Part shown: one piece after another, positions 10,730-20,346 of the stretch
How positions within the stretch are numbered: position 1 is the first letter of the stretch
Layout of the letters: each line of letters begins with the position of its first letter
Origin: Auxenochlorella pyrenoidosa
Lineage: Eukaryota; Chlorophyta; Trebouxiophyceae; Chlorellales; Chlorellaceae
DNA length: 35,519 nt
Assembly (NCBI GenBank): GCA_001430745.1
Contig: KQ482042.1
Span: forward strand, 1,621,201-1,656,719
Direction: 5' to 3'
Notes under the pieces: model-generated
The model's input: only the letters and a program-made list of their open reading frames with translations
What the model was told of the DNA's origin: nothing
The model's database searches: none
Program-made: the position numbers and the translations under genes

Positions 10730-11330
10730 GGAGCGTTGAAAACAGTGGGAGTGTGTTGCAACGCTGAAATAGCTTGTCTCTCAGGCATTTTTGACCCATT
10801 TCAACTATTTTCACCTCGATCGTCCTCTGATCGGTGGCAGCACGTGTAAGCCTGGCACATCCCTAGCAAACACCATGGCCAGTAGTATTGAGAATGAGTT
10901 ACAGCAGGGAGAGAAGCCTAGTATTGGCAGGAGCATTCTAGAGGCAGCCATGCATTGTCGGAGCATTGCCGAAGGCTCGACGAGCAAGGCCAGCGCAGTT
11001 GTAGGAAGGAAGCAGTCAACATGTGATGGAGAAACAAAATGCGTTCGGGCAGCTAATTGCACAGGTAACCCGGGTGCTGCCGGTGGCATGACTGTGCCAA
11101 CCGCTGTGGTAAGGGAGGAATGAAAGAACGGCACCGCAGAAGAGCTAAGCGGGCGAGCACAACCATGCATGCCCCTCCATATGGAGGGGCAATGAAATGG
11201 GAGGTTGGTGCCTAGGGTGCAGTTGAGGGGCTCGACCAGCGGCGGGCACAACAGGCCACACGGACCCCCTCCTCCCTCCTGTGCACGCCGGGAAGGTCTC
11301 AACCCTCGGGAGCGGGCGGGCCAGGCGGCG
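10730..11330. other. Convergent intergenic region
   Basis: Lies between the small plus-strand ORF and the stop codon of the P450 reductase gene, so it should hold both 3' UTRs. A 110-codon plus-strand frame (10791-11123) shows no domain and has moderate GC unlike the real exons; I do not call it. A short palindrome, catatggaggggc with flanking ccctccatatg, occurs near 11174-11190 and may form a small hairpin. Confidence 0.35.
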
Positions 11331-14300
11331 TCACCAGACGTCCTTCAGGTACCGCCCGCTGTCCGACAGCTGCTTGACCAGCGCCTCTGCCTGGGAGGAA
11401 GAGCAGCCGGTGGCCTGCGGGTGGTGGGGCCAGGAAGGAGAGGTCTTGGCAGCGGCGGCTTGGGCCACAGAGACCAGAGCGTGGGTGCGGGGCAGGCAGC
11501 GGCCAGCAGCAGCAGCTGCAGGGTGCACACTGGGGCCTCCCCGCGGGGGCGGCAGCAACCTGCCAGGGTAGGGCAGCAGGCCGGACCAACAACCAGCCTG
11601 CGCGCTGCACACGCGGCAGCGACACACAAGACTGCCCCCTTGCTGGCTGGCCAGGTCTGCTGCCATGGCAACGGCACAGCTGTCCCCCCACCTTGGCAGC
11701 AATGGTATGCAGCGTGCGGTGCACATCCTTGGCCATGTTCTTGGCGTCGCCGCACACATACAGGTAGCCGCCGGCTGCAGGAGCAGATGCGTGGCTGATA
11801 GCGCTCAGTATAGGCAAGGGCACAGCGGCGCCGCAGCACAGGCCCAGCAGCCAGGCGAGCCCAACAGGCACCGCCGCTGCTCGCTGCGCACGCACCGCCC
11901 TGGCCTGGGCTTGCACAGCGCGGTGGGTAGGAGGCGCGCGCCCCCGCCCCCTGCTGATAGCTCACCAGACTCGCAGAGGATGCCCCACACCTCTGCAGCG
12001 TGCGCCTCCATCAGGTGCTGCACATACTCCTTCCGCGACTGCTCGCGCGAGAACGCAACGTGCAGCTGCGGCAAGCAAGCAGGGGGGGGTGGGGGCAGGG
12101 GTCGGGGGGCAGAATCCAATGCGGCGCCACGGCGCAGCAACAGAGTGCCAGCAAGGCGGTGATGAATGCGGCAGGGCAGGGGCAGGGGCCAACCGTCGCC
12201 GAGTCCGCGGGCTCATCGCCCAGGGCGCCGCCCCTCTTGCGCTTGCGGACCCTGGTCCAGACCCTGGTGCACACCTGCGAGATGGCGCCCTGAGCCACAG
12301 CCGCCTCCAGCTCCTCCTCGTACAAGAAGTCGTGCTTGCGGTTGCGGCAGCCAAAGAAGAGGTGCGCGGCGCCCAGCGCCTGGCCTGCACGGCGGGCAGC
12401 GGCGCGGCCAAGTTGGCAGATGGCAGAGCGGCCTTGGCTACTCTTCCTCGCTGCCTGAAGCGCAGTTCCTGGCACATCGTCTAAAATGCGCCTCGACAAC
12501 ACGGCAGCGGAGGGGAGGTGCATGGTAGCACGCGCAGCATCAGGCCAGGTCCCTGCGGCCGGCATTCGCACCCGACTTGGCCAGCGCGGCGCGGTGCTGT
12601 AGGAAACCGCGGAAGGGCGCCAGCCCCGTGCCCGGCCCCACCATCACCACAGGCACCGCTGGGCTGCGCGGCAGCTTGAAGGTCGAGTGCCGCAGGAACA
12701 TGGGCACGCGGTCGCCGGGGCGCGCGCGCTGCAGCCAGCAGGAGGCCACCCCCTCGTGCAGGCGCCCTGCCCGGGAGCGGGGGGGCCCGGTGGGCCGGGG
12801 TCAGTGCAGGTGCATGCAGGAATGAGCTAGCAGGGGCAGGACAGGCAGCCGACAAGGCATGTGCTTGCATGAAGATGGAGACGCCAAGCCACGCATCCCA
12901 GGGGCAGGCGAGCGAGGATCGGTGGCCGTGCCCCATGCCGGGCGCTCACCCGTGGGCATCTTCTCCCGAACCACCGCGCACGTGATGTGCACCGCGTGTG
13001 GGTGCTGCTGCGGCGCGGACGAAATGGAGTAGAAGCGCGGCTGCAGGTGCGGCGCAATGCCGCCAAAGAAGGCGCCTGCACCACGGGTGGGACGAGCGAG
13101 GGTTGGCACCGCCCAGCTCATGCAGACCAGCCACGGCTGCGGGGCGCAGCGACGGCACCTGGATCACGCGCCACAGAGGAAGTGTGCAGTGGCGGCACCA
13201 CGCCCTGTTGGCCCCCCGGCTACCCACCCAGCGAGGGCCGCGCCGAGGGGAAGTCCTGCATGACCTCCAGCAGGCTGCGCTTGGGCGCCACCACGTAGGC
13301 GTGGTAGTCGTCCTTGCCTGGGGGGGCGGCGGGGCGGGCGGGAGCCACCTCAGGCCCTGCCTGCCTGCCTGCCTGCCTGCCTCCCCGTCGGAAACAGGAC
13401 TGGCAGGCTCCCAACAACTCGCGGCGACACGGCCTGGCCTGCGCCCCCTCCCCACCCCAACCCCGCATCCAGCCAGGGGGCAACATCGAGCACACTCGGG
13501 CGTGCCCTGCCCAGCCCCGCCGCACCCTCAATGGAGGCCAGCCGCCGCAGGCGCGCCGACTCTCCGGCGTCGCGCGCGCACGCCGCCAGCGCCAGCAGCG
13601 CCGCCTTGTTGGGCGCCGACAGCAGGTCGGCGTGGCGCGCCAGGGCGCAGCGCAGCGTGAGCGGGCCCGCCGCCGGCGGCTCCGGCAGGCTGTGCTTGTT
13701 GGGGGAGGGCGTGCGCAGGCGGAAGCAGTGCGACAGTGGCAGGCCCAGCGCGCGCGCCGCGGCCTCCACCACAGCCGGCGAGTTCTCGGCAAACACCGCC
13801 ACGTGGTCGCCTGCGCAGGGCAGGGGGAGGCAGGTCGGTTGGCAGGGTCTGTCGGCGGGGCATTCCCTGGCAGCCGAGGCGGAAGGCCACTCGGGATGCC
13901 CAGCTCTCAGCTTGGCCCCCTTCCCCCCTTTGGCAGCCCTTCTTCTTGCCAGCGCACCGCACTGCACCTGCCCGGCAGGCAGCACCGCACGCACCCGCTT
14001 CATAGATGGCCTTGCAGCCGCGGATGTCCAGCTCCACGTGCACGCAGGAGCGGTCGCCCCCGGTGTGCAGCTCCCGCACCGCCGCCACAGTGGCCAGGAA
14101 GGGGCTGTGGCTGTTCAGGCCGCTGCCGCCGGCGGGCAGGCGGTCCACCGACGAGGCGGGGGCGTCCGCCACCTCCTCCACGTCATAAGCAGCCACAAAG
14201 GAGGCGGCAGCGGTGTCGCCCTGCGAGGCAGCAGGGCAGCGGGCCGGTTGCTGCGAGTCCAGGCTTCTAGCAGGTGCAGGGGGGCCCAGGGCGCAGCCCA

Positions 14301-15709
14301 GCAATGCTGCCACTGGAGCAGAGGTGCACAGCAGAAAGCCGATGGACCGGCCTGCAGGCCAAGCTGCCACCTGCTGGCGCCGCAGTGCCGCTTGCCACCC
14401 CCCGGCACAGCCGCGCCAGCAGCAGCGGCGGCGCTCTCCCCTCCCCGCTGGCCGGGCCTGCGCCCCGCACCTTGCTGGCGGTGACAAGGTCGCCGCTGTC
14501 CAGCGCGGCAAACAGCTGGCCGCTCCACTGGTCAAAGTCGGCATCGATGTCGCGGTCGTCGTCGCCCTCGCCCCGGGGGGTCACCTCGCTCGCGCCCAGC
14601 GCCTGCACGCTCAATAAGGCCACAGGCCGCGGATCACGGCGCGTGCTCTGTGTCGCTTGGCAGCGGCTCGAGCAAGGTGCATGTGCACCAGAGGAGGCTG
14701 AGGGGCACATTGAGCGGGGGCCGGCCAACCATGCTCTCGACCATGCAAGCTGTTGGCCGCCAGGCGGCCCCCCCACCTTCATTGCCTTGGACACCTTGCG
14801 CCCCATGGCGCAGAAGTGCTCGTATTGCCGGTTGCCCAGGCCAAACACGGCAAAGCTGACACCCTGCAGGTGGCAGCAGGGCGGGCCTGTGGCTCAGCAG
14901 CCAGGCAGCCTGACGGGCTCCCCACGTCCTCCAGCTACCCCGCTCTCTGGCAGGCAGGCCGAACCCGTGCTCCCTGTCCTTTGTGTCTGCCATGCCGCCC
15001 ACCCTGCCCCTTCTTGCCAGCACACCTGCAGCAGGTCGGGCTGGGCGCCCTCTTCCGCGGCCTCGCTGAGCCACGTCCAAAAGTCGGTGGCCGAGTCGGT
15101 GGGGTCCCCGTCCCCATAGGTGGCCATCAGCAGGACGACCAGCTTCTCCTTTGGCAGCCTGGCAGCATGGTCGTAGTGCTCGATGTCCAGTGCCTCAAAG
15201 GCCGTGCTGCCGCCATACCTGCCCTCCAGCTGCGCACGCAGCGACTTGGCAAAGCGCTCGGCCGTCCCCGTCTGTGTGCCGAAGAGCAGCGTGCACTTGT
15301 CGCGCGTGTCGGCAGCTGGCGCTGCTGTGGCAGCGGTAGAAGTACTGCAGAGGGAACATGGTACAAGGACGACGGGAGACAGTGAGGCCAGAGCAGGGCT
15401 GGGGCACGCCAGCCAGATGCAGGTGATTAGGCGCAGGGTTGGACAGGCACGAGGTCGCCGCTGGCGGCGGCACCACCGCACTGCTGCCACGGCAGGCCTG
15501 CGGGGATGCCAAGATGTTGCAATGCAAATTCAGATCGTATGGCAAGCTCACCGGCCAGTGTGGACAGTCGAGGAGGCGGCCTGCCCCGCGGCGGCGCCCT
15601 TGGCGTCCTTGCCGCGGCCCCGCATCAGGACCACTATCAGCACCAGACCAATGATCACTGCTGATGCCACCGCCGCTGGGGCGGGCAGCGAAAGAGTGGC
15701 CACGTCCAT
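11331..15709 (-). CDS. POR: NADPH-cytochrome P450 reductase, 13 exons
   Basis: Passes electrons from NADPH through FAD and FMN to cytochromes P450 at the ER membrane. Exons on the minus strand: 15709-15552, 15344-15026, 14863-14777, 14602-14471, 14220-13995, 13810-13526, 13317-13228, 13075-12950, 12766-12572, 12384-12275, 12065-11966, 11774-11692, 11390-11331; all GT-AG with compatible phases; 656 residues. Seen in order: N-terminal membrane anchor ([13 protein letters not shown], about 16-28); FMN loops GTQTGT (75-80), ATYGDGD (127-133) and [11 protein letters not shown] (166-176); FAD motif RFYSIS (446-451) and GVASCWL (480-486); NADPH-binding [19 protein letters not shown] (549-554) and [10 protein letters not shown]-terminal DVW with the terminal Trp that stacks on the flavin. 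The residues known to matter for hydride transfer (Ser, Cys, Asp, Trp) are all present, so it should be active. A few exon ends (for example exon 9) were chosen by phase and by alignment to the family. Confidence 0.95.
13357..13380. repeat. CCTG microsatellite in a P450 reductase intron
   Basis: Six tandem tgcc/ctgc units in the intron between exons 6 and 7 of the reductase gene. The same motif recurs at 30191-30213 (as GCAG, in intron 2 of the PAXX-like gene) and 24604-24620 (next to an acceptor in the coiled-coil gene). Confidence 0.85.
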
Positions 15710-15955
15710 CGCTGGTCGGTGCAGCAGCACTTGACTTGGCACACCGCTAACCGAGCATTTGCAGCGAACTGCCGTAATTTCAGAACCACAGCACTCCAGA
15801 ATATTGGTTCGGTGTCTATGGTTGAACTGCACGCAGCAGACCGGGCAGCTGATGTGTCCAGCAGACGCTTGCACGCTTGCGAGCCAACACCCAGATCTTC
15901 TCAAGCTTGCATGATCTGCGCAGCCTCAAGGGTCGGCGTGCACGCAAGGAGGGCC
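15710..15955. promoter_or_regulatory. Shared upstream region of the P450 reductase and DHH-protein genes
   Basis: Only 246 bp separate the two start codons, which are read outward, so both promoters and 5' UTRs must fit here. I see no canonical TATA box or other named element. The stretch 15765-15810 is AT-richer than the flanks. Confidence 0.5.
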
Positions 15956-18881
15956 ATGTCGGCTTCAGCAGCAGCGGGCAGAGTGCTCTGCCTGTATCAC
16001 TATCCGGTGATTTATTCAAAGCCCCTGAGCAGATTCATAGCATGATAAAGGCGCAAATGGGGATCGACATGCCAAGCAGTATCTGCCGCCGCTTGCCGCC
16101 TCCGCTGCCCAACCTGGAACACCCCCCTTCCACCCCCCTCTGGCAGTGCCCCGACGGCATTTTCGCTGCGCTTGCAGTGCACTTGGCTCACAGGGAACGC
16201 GGGATCTCAGTGGATTGGCGACCAAACACGGTGTACACGCCGCTGTCGGTTGCCGACCTTGCCCTGCAGGTACGAGGGTTTGTGTGCTCACGACTGCTGG
16301 TGCTGCCCCACAAATCCACGTTCACAACCGTTACGATAGGACCCACCAGAGCCGTGGCTTCGCATGACGACTCGATTGTCTCACACCAGATGCTGAGGAT
16401 GAGGGCATCTGCACCACGACTTGGTGTAGGCCCCCGCAAGCCAGGCGCGGCATGCCCGGGTTCCTCCCCATCACGGCCGGCCATGGCCCCTCTTCCGCAG
16501 GGATCCGAGACGGTGTACCTGAACGACTTCAGCGGCGGCCCAGGCTTTGCCCGCCAGCTGGCGCAGGCTGCTGGGCGCGTGGTGGTGAGTGCATGGGGGG
16601 CCGGCTGACAGGGGAGCATGAGAATGCCGAGAGGCAGCTTTTGGCTGCTGCACACGGGCAAGCCTGAGGTGTGGCTTGCGTGGCTGAGCCAGCAGCAGAG
16701 GTGCTCAGCAGGACAGGCTTTCCTGTCCCCCCCAGCTGTTGCTGTGGTTGCTGCCTGCATGCATCTGCACACTCTTCTGCCACTGCTTCCGTACGTGCCA
16801 GCGAGCGCTTGAAGCCCTCCTTCTGGCCCCCCACCCCACCCCACCCCCCCCTTCCCACCGCCGCCACCCCCCCCCTCAAACACACACCCAGGTGCTGGAC
16901 CATCACAAGACGGCTGCGGCAGAGCTGACCGACCCCTCGCTCGCGCAGAGCTGCCCCAGCCTGGAGGTGGTGTTTGACATGGAGCGCAGCGGCGCCACCA
17001 TCAGGTGCGCCTGCGACGGGGCTCAGGAATCCTGCAGGGGCGTTCTTTCCAGAGAGCTCCGCTGAGGCGGGCTCTGACACCAGCGTCGAGTTCCAGGCTG
17101 CACGTGTCTGAGCAGCAGCGGGGGTGGGGCCTCAGAACATTGGTGACTGAGGTGGGCTGCTGCGCTGTTCGGGACAGCCCTCCTTGCCTGCCATTCCTTC
17201 ACAAGTGCCCTCCCGGCGGCTGCGCCTCCTCATCGCTGCAGCTACGACTACTTCCAGCCCCAGGGCCTGACGCCGGAGCAGCGGCAGCTGTTCAAATACA
17301 TAGAGGCAAGAACGGGATGGCCGCTGTGCCTACGCACAGGGGTACTTCCTGCTTGCAGTTGGCGTGTTTGCCATCGCCGTTGTGGGACACTCCTCCAGGA
17401 AGCTGTCGCATGCAGAGCTGTTATGCGTTCAAGGCGGTGCACTTTTCTTTTTCCCTGCCTCCTTTCTGCAGGATGCAGACCTGTGGCGCTGGCAGCTGCC
17501 AGAGAGCAAGGCCTTTTCCGCAGGTGAGGCTTGCCATTTTGACTTGGCGCGCTGTGCATCAGCTGTCGTTTGCCTAATCCGCACGGGGCTGCTGGCACTC
17601 AGTGCGCCCACCGCACTCTTCCTCGACCCTGCCCGCCAGGCCTGGCCAGCTTGCAGCTAGAATTTGACGCTCAGAAGAACCCAACCATTTTTGATCAGCT
17701 GTTGGACCAGACCCCGGCTGGCCTTATCGCGCGAGGGCGGCCCATCCTGGCAGAGCAGCAGCGGCTCGTGGCTGAGGCAGTCAGCCAAGCGTATGTGGTG
17801 CGGCTGGGTGGCGCTGCGAATGCGGGGCGCGGCTGGGGGCAGTGCCTTGCGGTGACCGTTGGTGACGAGCTGTCGCGGCTACGGTCGCAGCTGGGGAATG
17901 CGCTGGCAGAGGAGTCGGCGCGACGGGGGCTGCGTGCCATGGGCCTGGTGGCATACGTTGAGGTGGGGGGTCAGGGAGCAGGGGTTGGGGTGGACGGGAT
18001 AGCGCGCATGGCTCGCAACACATGCGCGTCCCACACCTGTGCACCCAGATTCTGCGCAAGAGCAATATGGAGATGGCCGAACTGATACAGCCTGCACGGG
18101 GCGTCTTTCCTGGCGCGACGCTGCCATACATGCCACCATCGACAGCCTGGGAAGGCCCCCAGTGCTTGCTTGCAGGCCGCCATGAACGACCCCTCCCGCA
18201 TCAAGGTCAGCGCCCGCTCCATCGGCGNNNNNNNNNNNNNNNNNNNNNNNNNNNNNNNNNNNNNNNNNNNNNNNNNNNNNNNNNNNNNNNNNNNNNNNNN
18301 NNNNNNNNNNNNNNNNNNNNNNNNNNNNNNNNNNNNNNNNNNNNNNNNNNNNNNNNNNNNNNNNNNNNNNNNNNNNNNNNNNNNNNNNNNNNNNNNNNNN
18401 NNNNNNNNNNNNNNNNNNNNNNNNNNNNNNNNNNNNNNNNNNNNNNNNNNNNNNNNNNNNNNNNNNNNNNNNNNNNNNNNNNNNNNNNNNNNNNNNNNNN
18501 NNNNNNNNNNNNNNNNNNNNNNNNNNNNNNNNNNNNNNNNNNNNNNNNNNNNNNNNNNNNNNNNNNNNNNNNNNNNNNNNNNNNNNNNNNNNNNNNNNNN
18601 NNNNNNNNNNNNNNNNNNNNNNNNNNNNNNNNNNNNNNNNNNNNNNNNNNNNNNNNNNNNNNNNNNNNNNNNNNNNNNNNNNNNNNNNNNNNNNNNNNNN
18701 NNNNNNNNNNNNNNNNNNNNNNNNNNNNNNNNNNNNNNNNNNNNNNNNNNNNNNNNNNNNNNNNNNNNNNNNNNNNNNNNNNNNNNNNNNNNNNNNNAGC
18801 GAGGCGTTCGGCGGAGGCGGCCACCGCAATGCCAGCAGCTTCCTCTGCGGCGTGTCCGAGTATGAGGCTTGGCGGGAGTGA
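15956..18881 (+). CDS. DHH/DHHA1-family phosphoesterase-like protein, interrupted by an assembly gap
   Basis: Member of the DHH superfamily, closest by eye to an uncharacterised land-plant protein; the family cleaves phosphodiester bonds in small RNAs or nucleotides, but this one's substrate is unknown. Exons: 15956-16006, 16147-16269, 16501-16584, 16892-17004, 17242-17305, 17472-17523, 17640-17962, 18176 into the N gap, and a last exon from the gap to 18881. The first metal-site motif HYP/CPDGIFAALA is split between exons 1 and 2. Then come VYLNDFSGGPGFARQLA, the DHH signature VLDHHKTA (87-94), ERSGATISYDYF, DADLWRWQLPESKAFSAGL, and after the gap the DHHA1 motif FGGGGHRNASSF. The intron after exon 5 begins with GC (GAG|GCAAGA). 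About ten codons seem to be lost in the gap. ATG 15956 is chosen because it puts 17 residues directly before the conserved CPDG. Confidence 0.85.
18228..18797. other. Assembly gap (570 N)
   Basis: A run of 570 N inside the 3' part of the DHH-protein gene. The exon entering it reads KVSARSIG and the one leaving it SEAFGGGGHRNAS; in plant homologues roughly ten residues separate these, so the gap probably hides one intron plus a few codons. Its length may be an estimate. Confidence 0.95.
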
Positions 18882-19121
18882 CAGCTGCGTCTGGTGCGGA
18901 GCCTGGCAGAATGCCTAGTAATCAGCAAGCCCCGGAATCCACACGGCCTGGCTCCAGCAAGCAGCGCTCAAGTGCTGAAACATTCACCAGAATGCTGGCC
19001 TGCAGTCGATACCGTTATGCAGGCTGTTGCAAGCGAATTTGAAAAATTATTGCAGTGTGATAAGCCGAGGTCACATCAAAGCAGGGGCAGGCAGCAGGGC
19101 ACTGTGGGCCCTGCCCATTTG
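18882..19121. other. Convergent 3' region
   Basis: 240 bp between the stop codons of two converging genes (DHH protein on plus, NEDD8 protease on minus). It is AT-richer than the coding parts (for example aaaaattattg near 19045) and should hold both 3' UTRs and polyadenylation sites. I see no gene. Confidence 0.5.
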
Positions 19122-19955
19122 CTAGCTGACAGGTGGCGGCAGGCCGCCACCCGAGCCTGCCTCTGCAGCCTTGCTGGCAATGAGCGCATACACCTCTTGC
19201 CGCAGCACAGTGATATCTGCAGGGCTGACTGCATCCTCTGCCACCTCAAAGCTGATGCCGGGGCCGTCGGCGGCGTAGCGGGCACACAGCAGGCGCGCCA
19301 ACGCCAATACATACACGCCACAGTCGTATGCATTCTGCTGCTGCGGACCGTACTGCTCCACCACCCTGGCTCTTGCCCTCCCAGGCAACGCTGCCGCCGC
19401 GGCGTGGGCCACTCGTTGCGCCGCCGCCGCATTGCTGCCTGCCATGGAATCGTAATGCCGAAAGATGCCGTCGCCTGCGCTCCAGGCCAGCAGGCTCCAA
19501 TGGCTGCCACCGCCAGCTACAGCAGCATCTGGGTTGTTGTTCACGGCAAACAGCGCCAGCTGGGTGCGGCCTGGAAAGCCGTGAGGTTCGAGCACCACTG
19601 CAGCACCGCCAGACTCGGCGCCCAGGGAGGCCAGAAGGTACGCAGCCGAGCCAGGTATGAGGAGAAGGCCAGGCGCCCGGCTGGGGAAGGCCTCTTTTGC
19701 CAGGAATTCGAAGTAGAAGCCGATGACCTGCAAGGCGTGCAGTCGAGCAGAGGCTGTGACGGCGGCGGACAGGGCGGCAGCGCCATTCGCTGGGCAGCGG
19801 GGCGTGTCAGGTTGGATCGCATTGCAAGTGATCAGCACATCAAAGTAAAGACCAGGGCCCTGCACCTGGTCGTTCAGCCAGTTGTCGCCCAGCAGAAGGA
19901 GCGCGTCCTGCCGGCGTAGAAGCACGTCACCATAGTCTAGGATCTTGTCCTCCAT
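19122..19955 (-). CDS. NEDD8-specific cysteine protease (SENP8/DEN1 type), 2 exons
   Basis: ULP/SENP-family (C48) protease that processes NEDD8/RUB and removes it from substrates, so it acts on the cullin-RING ligase cycle. Exons: 19955-19866 and 19727-19122; intron 19865-19728 is GT-AG, phase 0; 231 residues, close to the usual length of this small family (about 210-230). Motifs: WLNDQ/VIGFYFEFL across the splice junction (family WLND..I.FYFE.L), NNNPD then GGGSHWSLL with catalytic His106, YDSM with Asp123, QQQNAYDCGVYVL with the oxyanion Gln and catalytic Cys166. The short N terminus and the SHWSLL/YDSM pair favour the NEDD8-specific branch over SUMO proteases. The intron is 138 nt, a multiple of three and free of stops, so an unspliced mRNA would encode 46 extra residues beside the substrate-binding helix. 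Head to head with the large coiled-coil gene. Confidence 0.9.
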   Translation of the reverse strand: MEDKILDYGDVLLRRQDALLLLGDNWLNDQVQGPGLYFDVLITCNAIQPDTPRCPANGAAALSAAVTASARLHALQVIGFYFEFLAKEAFPSRAPGLLLIPGSAAYLLASLGAESGGAAVVLEPHGFPGRTQLALFAVNNNPDAAVAGGGSHWSLLAWSAGDGIFRHYDSMAGSNAAAAQRVAHAAAAALPGRARARVVEQYGPQQQNAYDCGVYVLALARLLCARYAADGPGISFEVAEDAVSPADITVLRQEVYALIASKAAEAGSGGGLPPPVS

Positions 19956-20346
19956 GAGATTGCAGCGCAGGAAAGTAACAGACGGTTATCAGAGCAGCTT
20001 CAGGAGCACAAACTTTGACAAGACAGCCACGTCGGATACGGAGGGCTGAAAGGGTCTCTCTCGATCACGTGACACTTGTTCATGGTTCAATGCATTCATT
20101 CATGTGCAGTGAGCCGGTTTTGAGGCAAGGGGCCGCGAGTCAAAATTCGGAGCGGCTTGTGGCGAGCGCCACGGCTGCCATTCGGACAATTTGGCACTGT
20201 CGCACAGCTAGAATGTCTGCTGCCCGACTCCAAGGGCCGCCGGGCAGCGCGTGAGCCGGCGCCCGCGCCAAACAGCTGCGGGAACGGGAGAGGGCTCCCC
20301 CATACGGCTGCTGGCCCAGCAGCCGCCAGGACTCGCTGAACGGGCC
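19956..20346. promoter_or_regulatory. Shared upstream region of the NEDD8 protease and coiled-coil genes
   Basis: 391 bp between two outward start codons. The 20010-20200 part is AT-richer, as expected for promoters. The plus-strand frame is open from a GTG at 20251, but the first ATG is at 20347 in the context gggccATGTC, nearly the same as the start of the DHH gene. A second in-frame ATG lies at 20374. No named element was recognised. Confidence 0.45.

Noticed and set aside
10791..11123. 110-codon plus-strand frame
   Set aside because: No domain, composition unlike neighbouring exons, and it lies where two 3' UTRs are expected.
11205..15734. Plus-strand open frames opposite the P450 reductase gene
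   Set aside because: Mirror frames of a confidently identified minus-strand gene; no domain of their own.
17005..17577. 190-codon plus-strand frame across DHH introns
   Set aside because: Frame differs from the conserved DHH blocks on both sides and includes two introns.
18022..18090. Extra exon ILRKSNMEMAELIQ in the DHH gene
   Set aside because: A good acceptor precedes it, but no GT donor follows in phase, and plant homologues run from the preceding exon to the next with no such insert.
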